A stretch of DNA of 64,000 bases from Dictyophora rubrovolvata. Taxonomy: Eukaryota > Basidiomycota > Agaricomycetes > Phallales > Phallaceae. Location of the stretch: NCBI GenBank assembly GCA_029959195.1, contig CP114121.1, forward strand, positions 186,001 through 250,000, written 5' to 3'. Each line of letters starts with the position of its first letter. Within the stretch, counting starts at the first letter, position 1. Below the pieces are notes generated by a model that was given only the letters and a program-made list of their open reading frames with translations, was not told where the DNA came from and searched no databases. A program made the translations under genes and the position numbers. Of the stretch, positions 1-10,639 are shown piece by piece.

Positions 1-309
1 CCTAGACCGCTGATAATGATATATACGGGAACACTATAGTGGTTGTAAAGGAATAGCCATTTGAACCAAGAAGAATCAGCCTTCCAAATACATCGAACCT
101 GTTTTCAAATAAGCCTCAACTTGAGTGCAGGAAGGAGATATTTTTTACCTCTCGGCCGAACAACAGCAAGTGATCATAGATCAAGACTGTCAAACTGGCT
201 GCTAAAGAAAGATTTCAGCTCACTATAGGCATACAATCATGACCGCGTACTTACCGCTCAAATACTTTGTCGCGAGAAAGGACTCAAGGGATACAGCTGC
301 TGATTGCAT
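1..309 (-). CDS. DUF6533 membrane protein, copy A (5' part only)
   Basis: This is the 5' end of a multi-pass membrane protein gene; the rest lies beyond the left edge. The start is taken as the ATG whose complement is at 307-309. It opens with MQSAAVSLESFLATKYLS, then a short intron beginning GTAAGT, then the hallmark stretch ASLTVLIYDHLLLFGREV. That motif (hydrophobic run, YDHLL, acidic end) is the signature of fungal DUF6533 proteins, a family of predicted seven-helix membrane proteins of unknown function. The same intron, at the same codon, is present in copies B and C. The gene diverges from MED31 downstream on the plus strand. Family assignment is firm from the motif and from the two full paralogues; function is not known. 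Confidence 0.75.
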
Positions 310-1384
310 GGCGAGTGGAATATTAACAGTAAATAGGTTATAATAGTATCAGAGTAGTATACCCGGAGAGAGGCTGACGCCAGGTTGTTAGAGGTTGACC
401 GTCGATTAGGGGGGTGAAGTAGCCTATAGCGTAGTACAGACTATATAAACGCAGATAAGAATCCCATCAGGGAAGAAGAGCCCAATCTGTGGAATGAATG
501 AGATTCGCATGCAGTCCATCCTCTCACGCACACGGCTGTGTTACGCAACTGATACTGAGGATCCAGACGTGGCTACCCACGGCTTCTTCTGGTTAGAAAT
601 CTTCAATTTTTCATTCTAAAGTTAGGCCTACGACGGCACGACAACAGACACCATTAGATTGTGTCGTTCACAATTCTCGTTGGTTGAAGATCCAAAAAAG
701 ACAATCGTATACATAGTGGCTCTTGGTTTTGATTTCTGAGCGTTTCTGAGTGGAGAAAGAGCACGCGGTATGGTCTGAAATAAGAATTAGGGGCTGAGGT
801 GAGATGATGGACATGCTGCGCGTCAAGCAACTTGAAAACCGTCCAATCATCATGGGAAATGCATCCGGACGATGGAACGTTGTTGAAAATGCATCTGAGA
901 ATTTTGATTGATGGTGTGGAGTAGCTATAGATATTCTTTAATGATACACAAGTCAAAGTAATTGAACTAAGAGCTTCACAAACATACCTAAGGCATCAAA
1001 AGAATCCACTACAGCACTAAGTCGTGACCAGTTGACCTTGAGCCTTTGGCCCCAGGGACATGGTTCCTACGGGAGAATTGTATTTGGCTTAATGAGCTCG
1101 AACAATCATGACAATAAGCACGAGGATGGTGCCGTAACGATGATACTACGATCGGCCTTGGTCGAGCTTGCATTTGGTTTATCTCTGATTCCAATTGATT
1201 CTTTGAATTTTTTCCAGGAAGAAGGAATTGGAATCGCGGTAACTTGCGAAGACGAATTTTTTAGTTGGAATATAGAGCAAATATCAAGCAAATAGAGTTA
1301 TTGACGAAAAACGTTTGCGCCCAGATTACGTACGTGTGTTTGGTCATCATGCTGAGTCAGCGTGTGTGCTCCTCAGCCATCTTC
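310..1384. other. Intergenic region between DUF6533 copy A and MED31
   Basis: This is the shared upstream region of a divergent gene pair. The first about 130 bases align with the sequence upstream of copies B (7140-7290) and C (18260-18420), so the duplication reaches past the start codon. Short ORFs in both strands show no recognisable protein and are treated as chance. Confidence 0.5.
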
Positions 1385-1940
1385 ATGGACTCCTCCCAAC
1401 ACGAACCACCTCAGGCAGTATTGGATGCCAGGGGCGCAAACAGGGCGCGATTTGAACTTGAACTAGAATTTGTCCAAGCTCTTGCTAATCCATTTTATCT
1501 CAATACTTTGGCTCAGCAAAACATTCTTTCTCAGCCAGCGTTCATCAACTACCTGCACTACCTTCAGTATTGGAAAGAGAAGGAATACGCGCGCTTTATA
1601 TTGTATTGTTATCATCTATCTACTGGATTTATCTCATGGTTTCATTTTTTCCCCTAGATATCCGCATGCGTTGCACCATTTGGACTTGTTACAACATGCT
1701 TCTTTCAGAAAGGAAATAGGAACAGAAGCATGGAGACAACGGTTACATGACATGCAATTCGAGCATTGGAGGACTTGGTGAAACCTTTTATTGATTCTTA
1801 TCGCTGCTTCTATCACCTTACACCTTTTCAGGCGCGATGATCCCAGTCGAATAAGGACCCAGATTATTGGTCAACCTGTGTTTGCATCCGCAGAAAGAGA
1901 CTCTGAACTCAACGCAGCGGCGGACACTCCACACAAGTAA
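1385..1940 (+). CDS. MED31: Mediator complex subunit 31 (MED31/Soh1)
   Basis: MED31 is a small nuclear subunit of the middle module of Mediator, which links transcription factors to RNA polymerase II. Exon 1 (1385-1602) carries the conserved block [18 protein letters not shown], then the [18 protein letters not shown] run. Removing a 55-nt intron (1603-1657) joins it in frame to [20 protein letters not shown], the second invariant block of the family. A second intron (1778-1831) removes a TGA that would otherwise end the protein at HWRTW; splicing extends it by about 35 residues to the TAA at 1938-1940. Its donor is GTGAAA, so the longer tail is likely but less sure than the core. Without it the protein ends at 1781. 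Predicted length about 145 residues. Two eroded relatives lie near 9000 and 20810-21010. Confidence 0.93.
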
Positions 1941-4900
1941 TAGCATCACGTTAACAAGATGTCGTTTCGCGTGGAGTGGTAGGCTAGTAAGCTAGTAACA
2001 GCTGAACTCAGTCACCCTGCACCGCTCGATAACATGAAGGGTCGATTATCCCTGCTTGTATCTCGCGCTGATATCCTTCTTTTCTCGGAAAGCATGCTAT
2101 GGAGAGGGGAGGAATTTTGTTTTGCTACAATATCTGTCTTGAGAGCCTGTTGTTTACTTACGGTCGTCAAGTGTGGTCATAATCACATCAACTGATATCC
2201 TATTGGGATTATTATCGTGTTATGATTTCCGGCCAGATTTACCCCAATCCATAAGAGGCTTTTGATGCTGATTGATCTCTGTAGTTTAAACAATAACACA
2301 CATCGTGCTCTCTAAGCCCAGAATAGTACCACCACCTACGTTAATTACATGAGTAATTGAGATTTCTGGTCAATCTCTCAATCCGACTCCTAATACACCT
2401 TACTTACGTATTAAAGTAACAATAATCATTTAGTTTAGTGGTCCCCAGCTAAACCTGCATGTGGCACCTCCCGACGCGTATCATGATTTTCTCATTAGGC
2501 TGTGTGTATGGACATTTCCTTCTTCCCTTTCCCCTCCCCTTCTTCTCTAATACTACAACTTTTCTTTCTCCAGTACTCCCAATTTAAACGATGTCAAATT
2601 TTCACTTCGCAAGCGATGTTAATACTTTACAACAACAAATTTTCAGACTCTATGGCACTCACTGGACTGAATGCTACTAGACATCTAAGTGGTCAGTTTA
2701 TTCGTGCCAACCTTCGCCTTGAAATTGATGGGTTTCATTATATAGTCGCAGGAACCGTCCTTTTGTTTTACTACCTCGTCCTTTTACTCCCTAGCGAGGC
2801 AGGCTTGAGCTTCTTAATGCTTAGAACGCCGCTGACAGAATCTCGATTTGCATTCGACATTAGATCTTGCTGATATGGTCCGCAAAATGGTCGATCTACA
2901 AAGTCCTTTTCTTTATAAACCGCTATCTGATACCTCTACTATTCGTTCTCAACACTCACAGTAAGTGACATGAATCGACGTGCTCGCACACCGATATGAT
3001 GAACTATCGTTTATTTGCATTATAGCTCTCGGCATTATCTCAGACACAGGTCTGACCACTACAGCAAGCTGCAGCACACATCTTCTCAGACAAATATATT
3101 AACACACAGCTCAGTTGTGAGTATATTCGACCACGGAAACCCAACATCTTCAAGATGACTCTGATTAGTTGTCGCGTACGGTATGAACCGTTCATAGCCG
3201 CATTGGGTGTAACATCTCTGGCTGTCGCAAACTGTATGGATAACTATAATTACTCAAGCTATGTATACCGAATCTGACTTCACAACTATAGTTTTCGTCG
3301 CCAACCGAATTTATTCCTATCCGGGCACAACAAAGCAATCAAAAAGATTTTGATTTTTTCGTTCATGTGGGTCTTCTTTGCTCTCTTTAGCAGATTCTTT
3401 CCTTTCCTAGGCTGACTTTCTATATTTCTTATATTCAAATTATCTATGTAGTAACGTATGGGTCTGTCATATTATTGACGTCCCTGCAAGTTCCGTGTAA
3501 ATAATCGAGCCAGGTCTCTGTTGTTTATAGGAACCAAATTTCGAGTACGATGGCTTCTAGTGAACGTCCCACTGTCCACTGGCATCCAATAATGGGCGCT
3601 AGTGACACACATTACGCTTCGGCCTTGAACTATTGGTACGGTCTTGCACGGCGAGTCGAATCCAGTGACATCCACTGGGTGCTACTAGTAGTACTGGATC
3701 TAATTTTGAGATCTTGCTGACTTGAGTGCTTCACTCTGGAGCCAATAGCAGACATGGACATGACTCCGGAACTATGTCAAGTGTTATTGGCAATGGATGA
3801 AAAAATAATTTATGTACCAAAAACACATTAAAACTACCCGTCATAAGCAAAGGTGTATTAAGTATGTACAACGCCCTCACCAACCACAGAAATTTTAGTG
3901 TAGAGGGTTCGGAAAGCATCTACAACATAATCAAAATTAGGGTTGGAAAACAAGATAGGGATAGTTACTTATATGCAGACTTTCCGTGGAATTGCAGGAT
4001 AAGACTCCATTAAAATCTAATGATAGCCACTGGTTTCGACAAGCCGTTCCAATAAAATTTATTATTAGACATCGGTGACTACCGGTCACTATTAAATTTA
4101 GGTAGTACATGACGTAGCCGATGGCTATTAGTAGCCAGGTAGCTGGTGCCTGGTGGTGCCTGGTGCCGGCTATAGGGACGTTCACTAGAAGCGGAGCTAC
4201 TGCAAATTTCTGACACAAGTTCTTTTACAGTCCAGATCGAATTTTCATCTGAGTTCCTCAATAGTTGTTTCATCACTGAGAAGCCCAAGTTTCTGGCTAT
4301 CACCTATAGCGTTCCTGTATCTATTTATGTAATCTTATCTGAGTAAATTTTCACAATTAACTCTTTTTCTTATCAAGATCCTTCTAGATGCATTGGTGTT
4401 CCTACTGCCAGTGGCATGCTATAATGTCACCTTCAACAGACCACGGCGTGACGTTCATTCCCTTCTGATACGTCAATTAATAACTGACGGTCTAATATAT
4501 TTTATGGCAAGGACCTTATTCCACATCCCCGTTCATATAATCAGATTGATGATTGAGAATAGTTACTGCTAAGTAAATACGTGTTGTAATACTATGTCAT
4601 GAGCACATACTGAATGACGCTCAGGTCTAAGATTATTCAATATCCTATCGATCGTTCTCGGTGGCGTAAGTGAATCTTCCATGACATTGTACCGTGTACA
4701 CAAAATATAACTAACTTAGGTTCAATTTACGCAACCCACTGAGTGCTTTGTAAGTTGTCCTCCAGTTTTTAATTATCGAATACTGAGAGACTCTCTGCCT
4801 TGAATATGAAGCTTTATCTGGGCCACTATATCAACATTAGTAAATCGATTGATTATCACAAGAGGCGTACACGCAAAAGCGGTTGAATTGAATTCAGCAG

Positions 4901-5459
4901 GAGTTTATAATCCCGTAGTGGCAGGGATGACTTCTCCGTTCCAGCCGCGGTCTCAGGCTCTTCGAACATTTCACCTCTTTAATGTTTTCCGAGGATCTAC
5001 CATGCATGGAATGTAATGATCATGATGAACTTCATTAGTGATATTACAAGAAATTTATATGCTGGATAATGGTGTTGAGCTCAGCCTGAGGATAAGGGAG
5101 CTCGCTGTCATCGATTTCGAGGTCCGGATACGGTATGGGAGGAACGGACTTGGGAATGATTGCTAATTTTACTTTTCTTTCTTTCTTCGTTTATTACGAG
5201 TCAATATTTTTATTTGCTATGTTTTTCAATAACGGTTCTTGAATACTTTGCAGAAGCAGGCATCGAATAGAGGACTCGCTACGTGCTTCTTTTTTCAGTT
5301 TTTTTCGTCAAAGAGCATGTGCATAAGACTTGTCGTACACTCTTTCATACCTTGAAACGTGAATGAATATTTAGCAGGCGTAATAAGTCTTCAGACCCAC
5401 AACCATAGTACAGTTTGACAAAAATAATACGTAGCATCTGAATTCAACTCGAGTGTCAG
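1941..5459. other. Gene-poor region
   Basis: No gene is supported here. A 124-codon plus-strand frame at 2502-2873 and several minus-strand frames between 3470 and 4300 have no recognisable domain and are probably chance. An exact 18-bp inverted repeat (3553-3570 and 4175-4192) and a short direct repeat of a CCTGGTG-type unit near 4136-4165 are the only structures seen. The last about 90 bases align with the sequence downstream of copy C. Confidence 0.45.
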
Positions 5460-7120
5460 TTAAAATACCGCGTCTGTGAAGCTGTGTCTCTCTTCAACGA
5501 CGTGTAAATTATCGTTCGGAAAAGTACGAAGGCCAATTGAACCCGGAGAAAACCATGATCCTCCCAAGTTCTCAGTTCCATTCACTTCGTCTCCCATCCC
5601 GACATTATCATTCAAAGTCAGGATCATCCTATGAACGATGGTGGGAACCATTGCCCACAAGAAGCTGCGTCATAATATATCACCTTTATCTTTAGGAGCC
5701 CAAAACTGGTAGAAAATCAGACTCACAAAGCAAATAGAAGCGTGTTTTCTTGCTGTAGATTATACTCAGTTTCGTTAAACTCTTATAGGTTTCTTCGCCA
5801 CTCACCGAAAATGCGCCAGCCACCGCAGCTATGTTTACCACACGCAGAACTGAACATTTAAAAATTGCTCAGAAGATAAATATGAAAGACTTTGGGGCAT
5901 AGACCTACTTGTTATGACCTAGATAATTTGAGTTGCAGGGGACGTGAGATACTTTGCGAAAACTCCAGAAGCAGTCATTTTACCCAAAAATAAACAACAT
6001 TATCAAAATAGAGTTGCTTGATTATGTGCGAGTGTAGATGTCGTGGTCGATGTAATGCATTGCAGCATAACAGGATAAAGTTTATCAACTCCAAATACAA
6101 CTATAATTTTGATTGAATCTTTGAGAAAGGAAGTCAAATAGAATAATGTTCTAACACGCACAGGAATACCAAGTCCTATAGCGAGCAATTTGGTTATCCG
6201 TAGTGTTGTGCATGTTTTCAGGATTGAATTATATACAATAAAGGCTTGGACGTCGTTTAGGCACTCGTGGATTTCATAGCCAAACACCACAAACTTACGA
6301 TATGTCTGAGCGATTCCTGGTATGCTCATTAGCAATTTCTCGGTATTACACATTTGACTTGGAACTCACCAATCGCACTGAGGATAAAAGAACCTGTATA
6401 GGCCGTTACAATACAGAAAGTCATAAGCTTCAATACCAGTTTATTGAAACTCCAGAGTACGTATATCCGTTGAGCCACAAATACTGATCAATTAGCGAGA
6501 AAACCAAATAAAAACGTCGAGGAAAGGGCCTATTACTTACCATTTACGATGCCCACAGAGGAAATGATTAACATTGAAACAGCAGTTAACCAGTTTTTGC
6601 AGCTGTTTAGGTCTGAGGGAGGCTTGGACAAGACGGACGATATCAATCAACTCACAACTAAATATGAACAACAATTAAAAATTCGAATTTCGTCAATCTG
6701 TTAAGAAGTCTACTTTACCTGTGTCGTCAGATTACCTGGATATGGTCCTAGTGCTGCGTTATAATAAGTCAACTGATCATACTCGGAGGATTTTTACTAA
6801 TTACCCAGAGAGTTTATGATGAGAAACACGGGAACGCTATAGTGGTTGTAGAGAAATAACCATTTGAACCAAGAGGATTTCGCGTTCCAGATATATTGAA
6901 CCTGTTATTTCATATACGCTGTGAAGACGCCTTGGTGGTAAAAGGCGGGAAAGGTTACCTCTCGGCCCAATAATAACAAATGATCATACACCAGGATCGT
7001 CAGGCCGGCCGCTGAGAAGAATTTGAGCGAGCTTGAGCGTACAGTTGTATTATAGAACGTACCACTCAAATACCTTGTATCAAACAGCGATGGCGGGAGT
7101 GATATTTTCAGGATGGACAT
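5460..7120 (-). CDS. DUF6533 membrane protein, copy B
   Basis: Multi-exon gene for a predicted seven-helix membrane protein of the fungal DUF6533 family (function unknown). The start ATG is at 7118-7120 and exon 1 ends in DTRYLS. A 51-nt intron (7012-7062) precedes AGLTILVYDHLLLLGREV, the family hallmark, followed after another intron by VQYIWNAKSS and FKWLFLYNHYSVPVFLI. Later exons hold CKNWLTAVSMLIISSVGIVN, the loop and helix RIYVLWSFNK, a long helical exon within 6003-6353 (FLKDSIKIIVVFGVDKLYP) and the C-terminal exon 5460-5660 with MVPTIVHRMILTLNDN, which matches the usual end of the family (a positively charged RM-LNL motif). Splice sites recur at the same positions in copy C. Exact boundaries of the middle exons are approximate. 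It may work as a receptor or transporter, but nothing in the sequence decides this. Confidence 0.75.
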
Positions 7121-7504
7121 GATGAATAAAGTAATGAGCGCGAGTAGATTATAAAGGTATTAAGAGACAGAAACGATTGTGGAGAAAACGATGGTCGTTG
7201 TTCGTGGCTTAGCCCAACCGATATACCTCCTGGAGGGCAATTGATGCTAGTTTTAAATTATGAGGGGTCGACGGTTAATCAGAATTAGAGGCCAAATTTG
7301 AATGACCTCTCGGGTATTACAGACCAGATGGCACAAATTAGAGACGTGTCGGACCTGATCAAGATACGTATCGAATGATGTCCCCATCCGTCATCTTTTT
7401 ACTTGTTACTTCGTCAAAAGAGCTCAAGCCTGCCAGTTCATAATAATCCCTTCAGAATCATGGTGCTTGCGCTACGCGAGAAATCTGTACAATGTGTCGG
7501 CTCA

Positions 7505-8115
7505 AGACCATTAGTTGGTATTGAAGCCGGCGCCAAAAAATCCCAAAATTGGGCATTTCAGCCCGATCAATACAACCTCCTACGACGTGCCAGCTGAGAG
7601 TCTTTCCTTTAAGTTCTAGGTTTTGTACATGGATGTCGAAAAAAAAAGTTGACATTGAGGTCCATAAGTGTCCGTTTGCTCATCCTCGATTTTGGCGCAG
7701 GAGAAGCAACAGGCATCGAAAGGAATTAACCTAACAGACCGCAAATACCAGTCACAGGTGCTTACTGTAGTCACCGTGCCTAAGTACCTGCTCAACCTGC
7801 AGCATACGATCTCATACGATCTAACCGGCAGTGCCTGATAGCATCAAGGCCGTTTCAGCTATATAAAATAACCCGAATTTTCCCCGGCCTGGACCAACTG
7901 AGGGTGCAGGTTATTTTCACCTAACCTGCAATTACCCAATCACAACATTCCGTTTAAGCTGATAACTGAATAGAAAACTGAATTCAAGCTAGATTATGTG
8001 AAAATAACCTCCTCAGTCGGGCGTGTAATCTCCCGTGCGGCAGTGCCTTTGAGCCTTCTTTAGCCCGAACACGGCCCTGGCCTCAATACCAATTAACGGA
8101 CGGTTCCTCGCAAGG
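7505..8115. mobile_element. Insertion specific to tandem unit B, with inverted ends
   Basis: About 600 bp present between GTGTCGGCTCA (near 7498) and the GCAAAAGCCCGC stretch (near 8118) is absent from the matching place in unit C (near 18605), where the flanks are joined. Near its ends are imperfect inverted repeats: TTAGTTGGTATTGAAGCC at about 7510 and the complement of GGCCTCAATACCAATTAA at about 8083-8100. GGCTC occurs at both edges and may be part of a target duplication of 6-8 bp. A 12-14-bp inverted repeat (GGTTATTTTCAC at about 7908 and its complement at 7998) lies inside. No transposase is present, so it is a non-autonomous DNA element. Exact ends are uncertain. Confidence 0.5.
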
Positions 8116-8930
8116 CTCGCAAAAGCCCGCTAAAAATTAGCGGTTCTTGATCTTAGTTTACGAGTAGAAGAACATGCCGCAGGGACAGAAGACAGATTAA
8201 AACCTGGAATGATTTGTCCAACTTTATGTGATTGTGAACGGTCCTTAATCGAGGAAGTTTCACAAAAGTCAGAATTGGACGATAAGGGCTGGAGGAGAAC
8301 TTGGTGTGGCAAAAGATCGACTAGTTGTCAGGGCGAAACTGGACGATCGAACGCTGATGAGATGATCAGCATGTGTTAGGTTTGTTCGAAGCTAAAAAGT
8401 TTGGGCGTGGTCCTCAGAAAATACCCATAAAACGCTTGAGGCGTGAAGCATGGAGAGCTGAATGAACTCTCCATGTGAGAAAACGCTCTAGAACGATTCC
8501 CAAGGATTCAGTCTTGAGATTGATATTATTCAAACGAAGCTGAGTGACATTGATACGGATTTCGAGTTCGCGACTGGTAATAGATTTCTGATTAACATCG
8601 AAATGCCAGTGATACGTACGAAGAACTTGTCCAATGAACGTTTTGGGCCGGTATTGCTATTGCAGGGATTGAAAGACTCGGAGGTGCAGACGTTTTGGCT
8701 CTTGAGAAGATCTCAGCAACGATCGCTCCCACCTGTATGTGTACCAACAATCCTTGCGGTGCGAAGGGGAATCTGCGGAACGGTCAGAAGTTAAGGGCCG
8801 ACCATCCGGCGTCGACGTTGCTAGAGCGATATGGTATGAAGTGTCCGTGCACCGGATCAAAGCGGTTTAGAATTATATAATTGAATCGTTGGGGAAGCGT
8901 GGGTATGTAGACGGGTTATTGAGGAAGAGG
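8116..8930. other. Duplicated non-coding sequence of unit B
   Basis: This stretch aligns in patches with 18610-20760 of unit C (for example the segment around 8765-8790, with TGCGGAACGGTCAGAAG, against 20510-20540). No gene is supported. The short ORFs seen in both strands are not conserved in frame between the two copies. Confidence 0.4.
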
Positions 8931-8939
8931 TCAAAACTT

Positions 8940-9062
8940 GGTCAAAACGGCGCTCAGCTTATGCGCTTACATATGGACTAACAGAGCTCGATAATCAGTA
9001 TGTACTTGTCCTCTATCTCAATACTTTGATTCAATAGAATATTCTCTCGCCGCCTACAAATA
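8940..9062 (+). pseudogene. MED31 remnant of unit B
   Basis: About 50 bases around 9012-9055 match MED31 exon 1: the block TATCTCAATACTTTG, followed by a degraded equivalent of the codons for AQQNILSQP. The match lies at the expected distance upstream of DUF6533 copy B, as in the intact unit at 1-1940. Only this fragment is recognisable; there is no open frame and no second exon, so it is a dead copy. Confidence 0.55.
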
Positions 9063-10545
9063 GTAAACCAGATGGAGATGGAAATCATATAGGCTGTGCG
9101 TTTGAATACTCATATGCACATTACCCACATTATTGGAAGTAAGCCAAATTCCAATACCAATTGAGAAACAAGTTGTCGGGACACATCCGGACAATGAAAA
9201 TCTCCGCCCGAGAATGAATGGATAAAATCTGCATATCATCTTTTGGAAAACAAGATCCGGGAGGCTCCGACCACCGACTCTGAACTTTGAAGATGCATTA
9301 TTCTGAAACTGGGGACGAGAATAAGATTATTATTGTTCTTATGCAAGATTTGGACAGTACTGGCGGCAGCTGCATAGAACGGCAGAAATTTAAAACGGCC
9401 CACCCGGACGTGGTCAGCCTAAGCTCTTCATATTATGGTATCTTAACGCCTCCAGCTTTACGTCAGCTGAAGATCTCACAACAATACGTTCTGGTTGTCC
9501 TGGCCACAGCCAACTATTTTTTGTTTTACATAATCCCCGAGGCTTCTTCAAATGCAGTCTCAGATTATGAATATCAATTGTATAATCACGCCATTCCTCA
9601 TCATGTGATGGAGCATACTATGATACTATCTATCGGCCCTTCACTGTTACCTGCAATTCTGCGGGACTTAATATTTTTGTTCTTAGGATCAGGTGCTGCC
9701 TGCTTTAAGAATCGTTTTTGAATACGATACTATCACGTTGGAAGGTATGATTTCCTGTGCCTTTCTATGGTTCAGTTTACGAAGAACCTTTGGATTTCCA
9801 GGTTATTCCATTTTGATTCCATTCTAGTTAAGGATATCACGGTCATGCCGTTTTTGGTCACGGGCCACTTTCGAATTCATCATGAACTTTAAAGCTTCAT
9901 ACGATACTGGTGCCACTCGTTAGAACCTAGACAATACAATTGATCAAATGATTTTGTTTACCTCCTTTATCCTCGTTTGAATGTGATGTTCACATCACAT
10001 GCTTTCCTCCTATCATCTGTCGAAGCGGTGTAACAAAGGATCCTGAACGGTAAATACTCGCATCGGATGCAGAACTAGTCTGGTCGCTGAGTCACAACCT
10101 ACAGTTTTCGAAAACGCTACACAGACGTATACTTATGTCTTGATATTTCTTGAAAACACGAGCCGACGCCATACTGATGTCCGCTCATCTTTGCTACCGA
10201 AAGAAAAATAATGAGTAGAGAAGTCACTGTACGGCAAATGTAATAGGTGAGGATGATCCTAGTTTGACGTTTGAGCTAGTAAATACTAAGGTTTGCTCAA
10301 TTCAGTTCACCTCCATGTTAGACGCCGCATATACCGGATTTCCTTGTCTCAATACTCATTTCCCGCGTTTTGACAACGAAGGAATTCAACCATCTCGCCT
10401 TTCTAACCATTTACTGCATTTTCAATACACTCCCGTCGGTCTGATTATGTTGCCGCGCGCCGTCTATCACGCGATAGCGTCAACTGTCGTGTCCTGTTTG
10501 GTGGGTTGACCTCCCCAAAGCTCAAATTCAACATGCTGCTGTTAC
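9063..10545. other. Intergenic region
   Basis: A 145-codon plus-strand frame (9287-9721) contains two hydrophobic stretches but no recognisable domain; it may be chance. Otherwise nothing is seen until the TATA-like element of the next gene. Confidence 0.35.
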
Positions 10546-10552
10546 TATAAAA
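10546..10552 (+). promoter_or_regulatory. TATA-like box
   Basis: TATAAAA lies 88-94 bases before the ATG at 10640 and is followed by a C-rich and CA-rich leader. Spacing suits a fungal core promoter for the large unknown gene. The assignment is by motif and position only. Confidence 0.45.
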
Positions 10553-10639
10553 ACTGGTGGAAAAGTTCTCTCATTCCTTCAACCCCCCCCAACTTGAACA
10601 CACACACGCGCACTTCTTTCACTTCATTTGATTTCAGCA

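Noticed and set aside
2502-2873. 124-codon open frame, partly hydrophobic
   Set aside because: No domain and no copy in the other tandem units; likely chance in AT-rich DNA.
9287-9721. 145-codon open frame with hydrophobic stretches
   Set aside because: No recognisable motif, no splice partners, and not conserved in the matching part of unit C; kept only as a remark in the intergenic entry.
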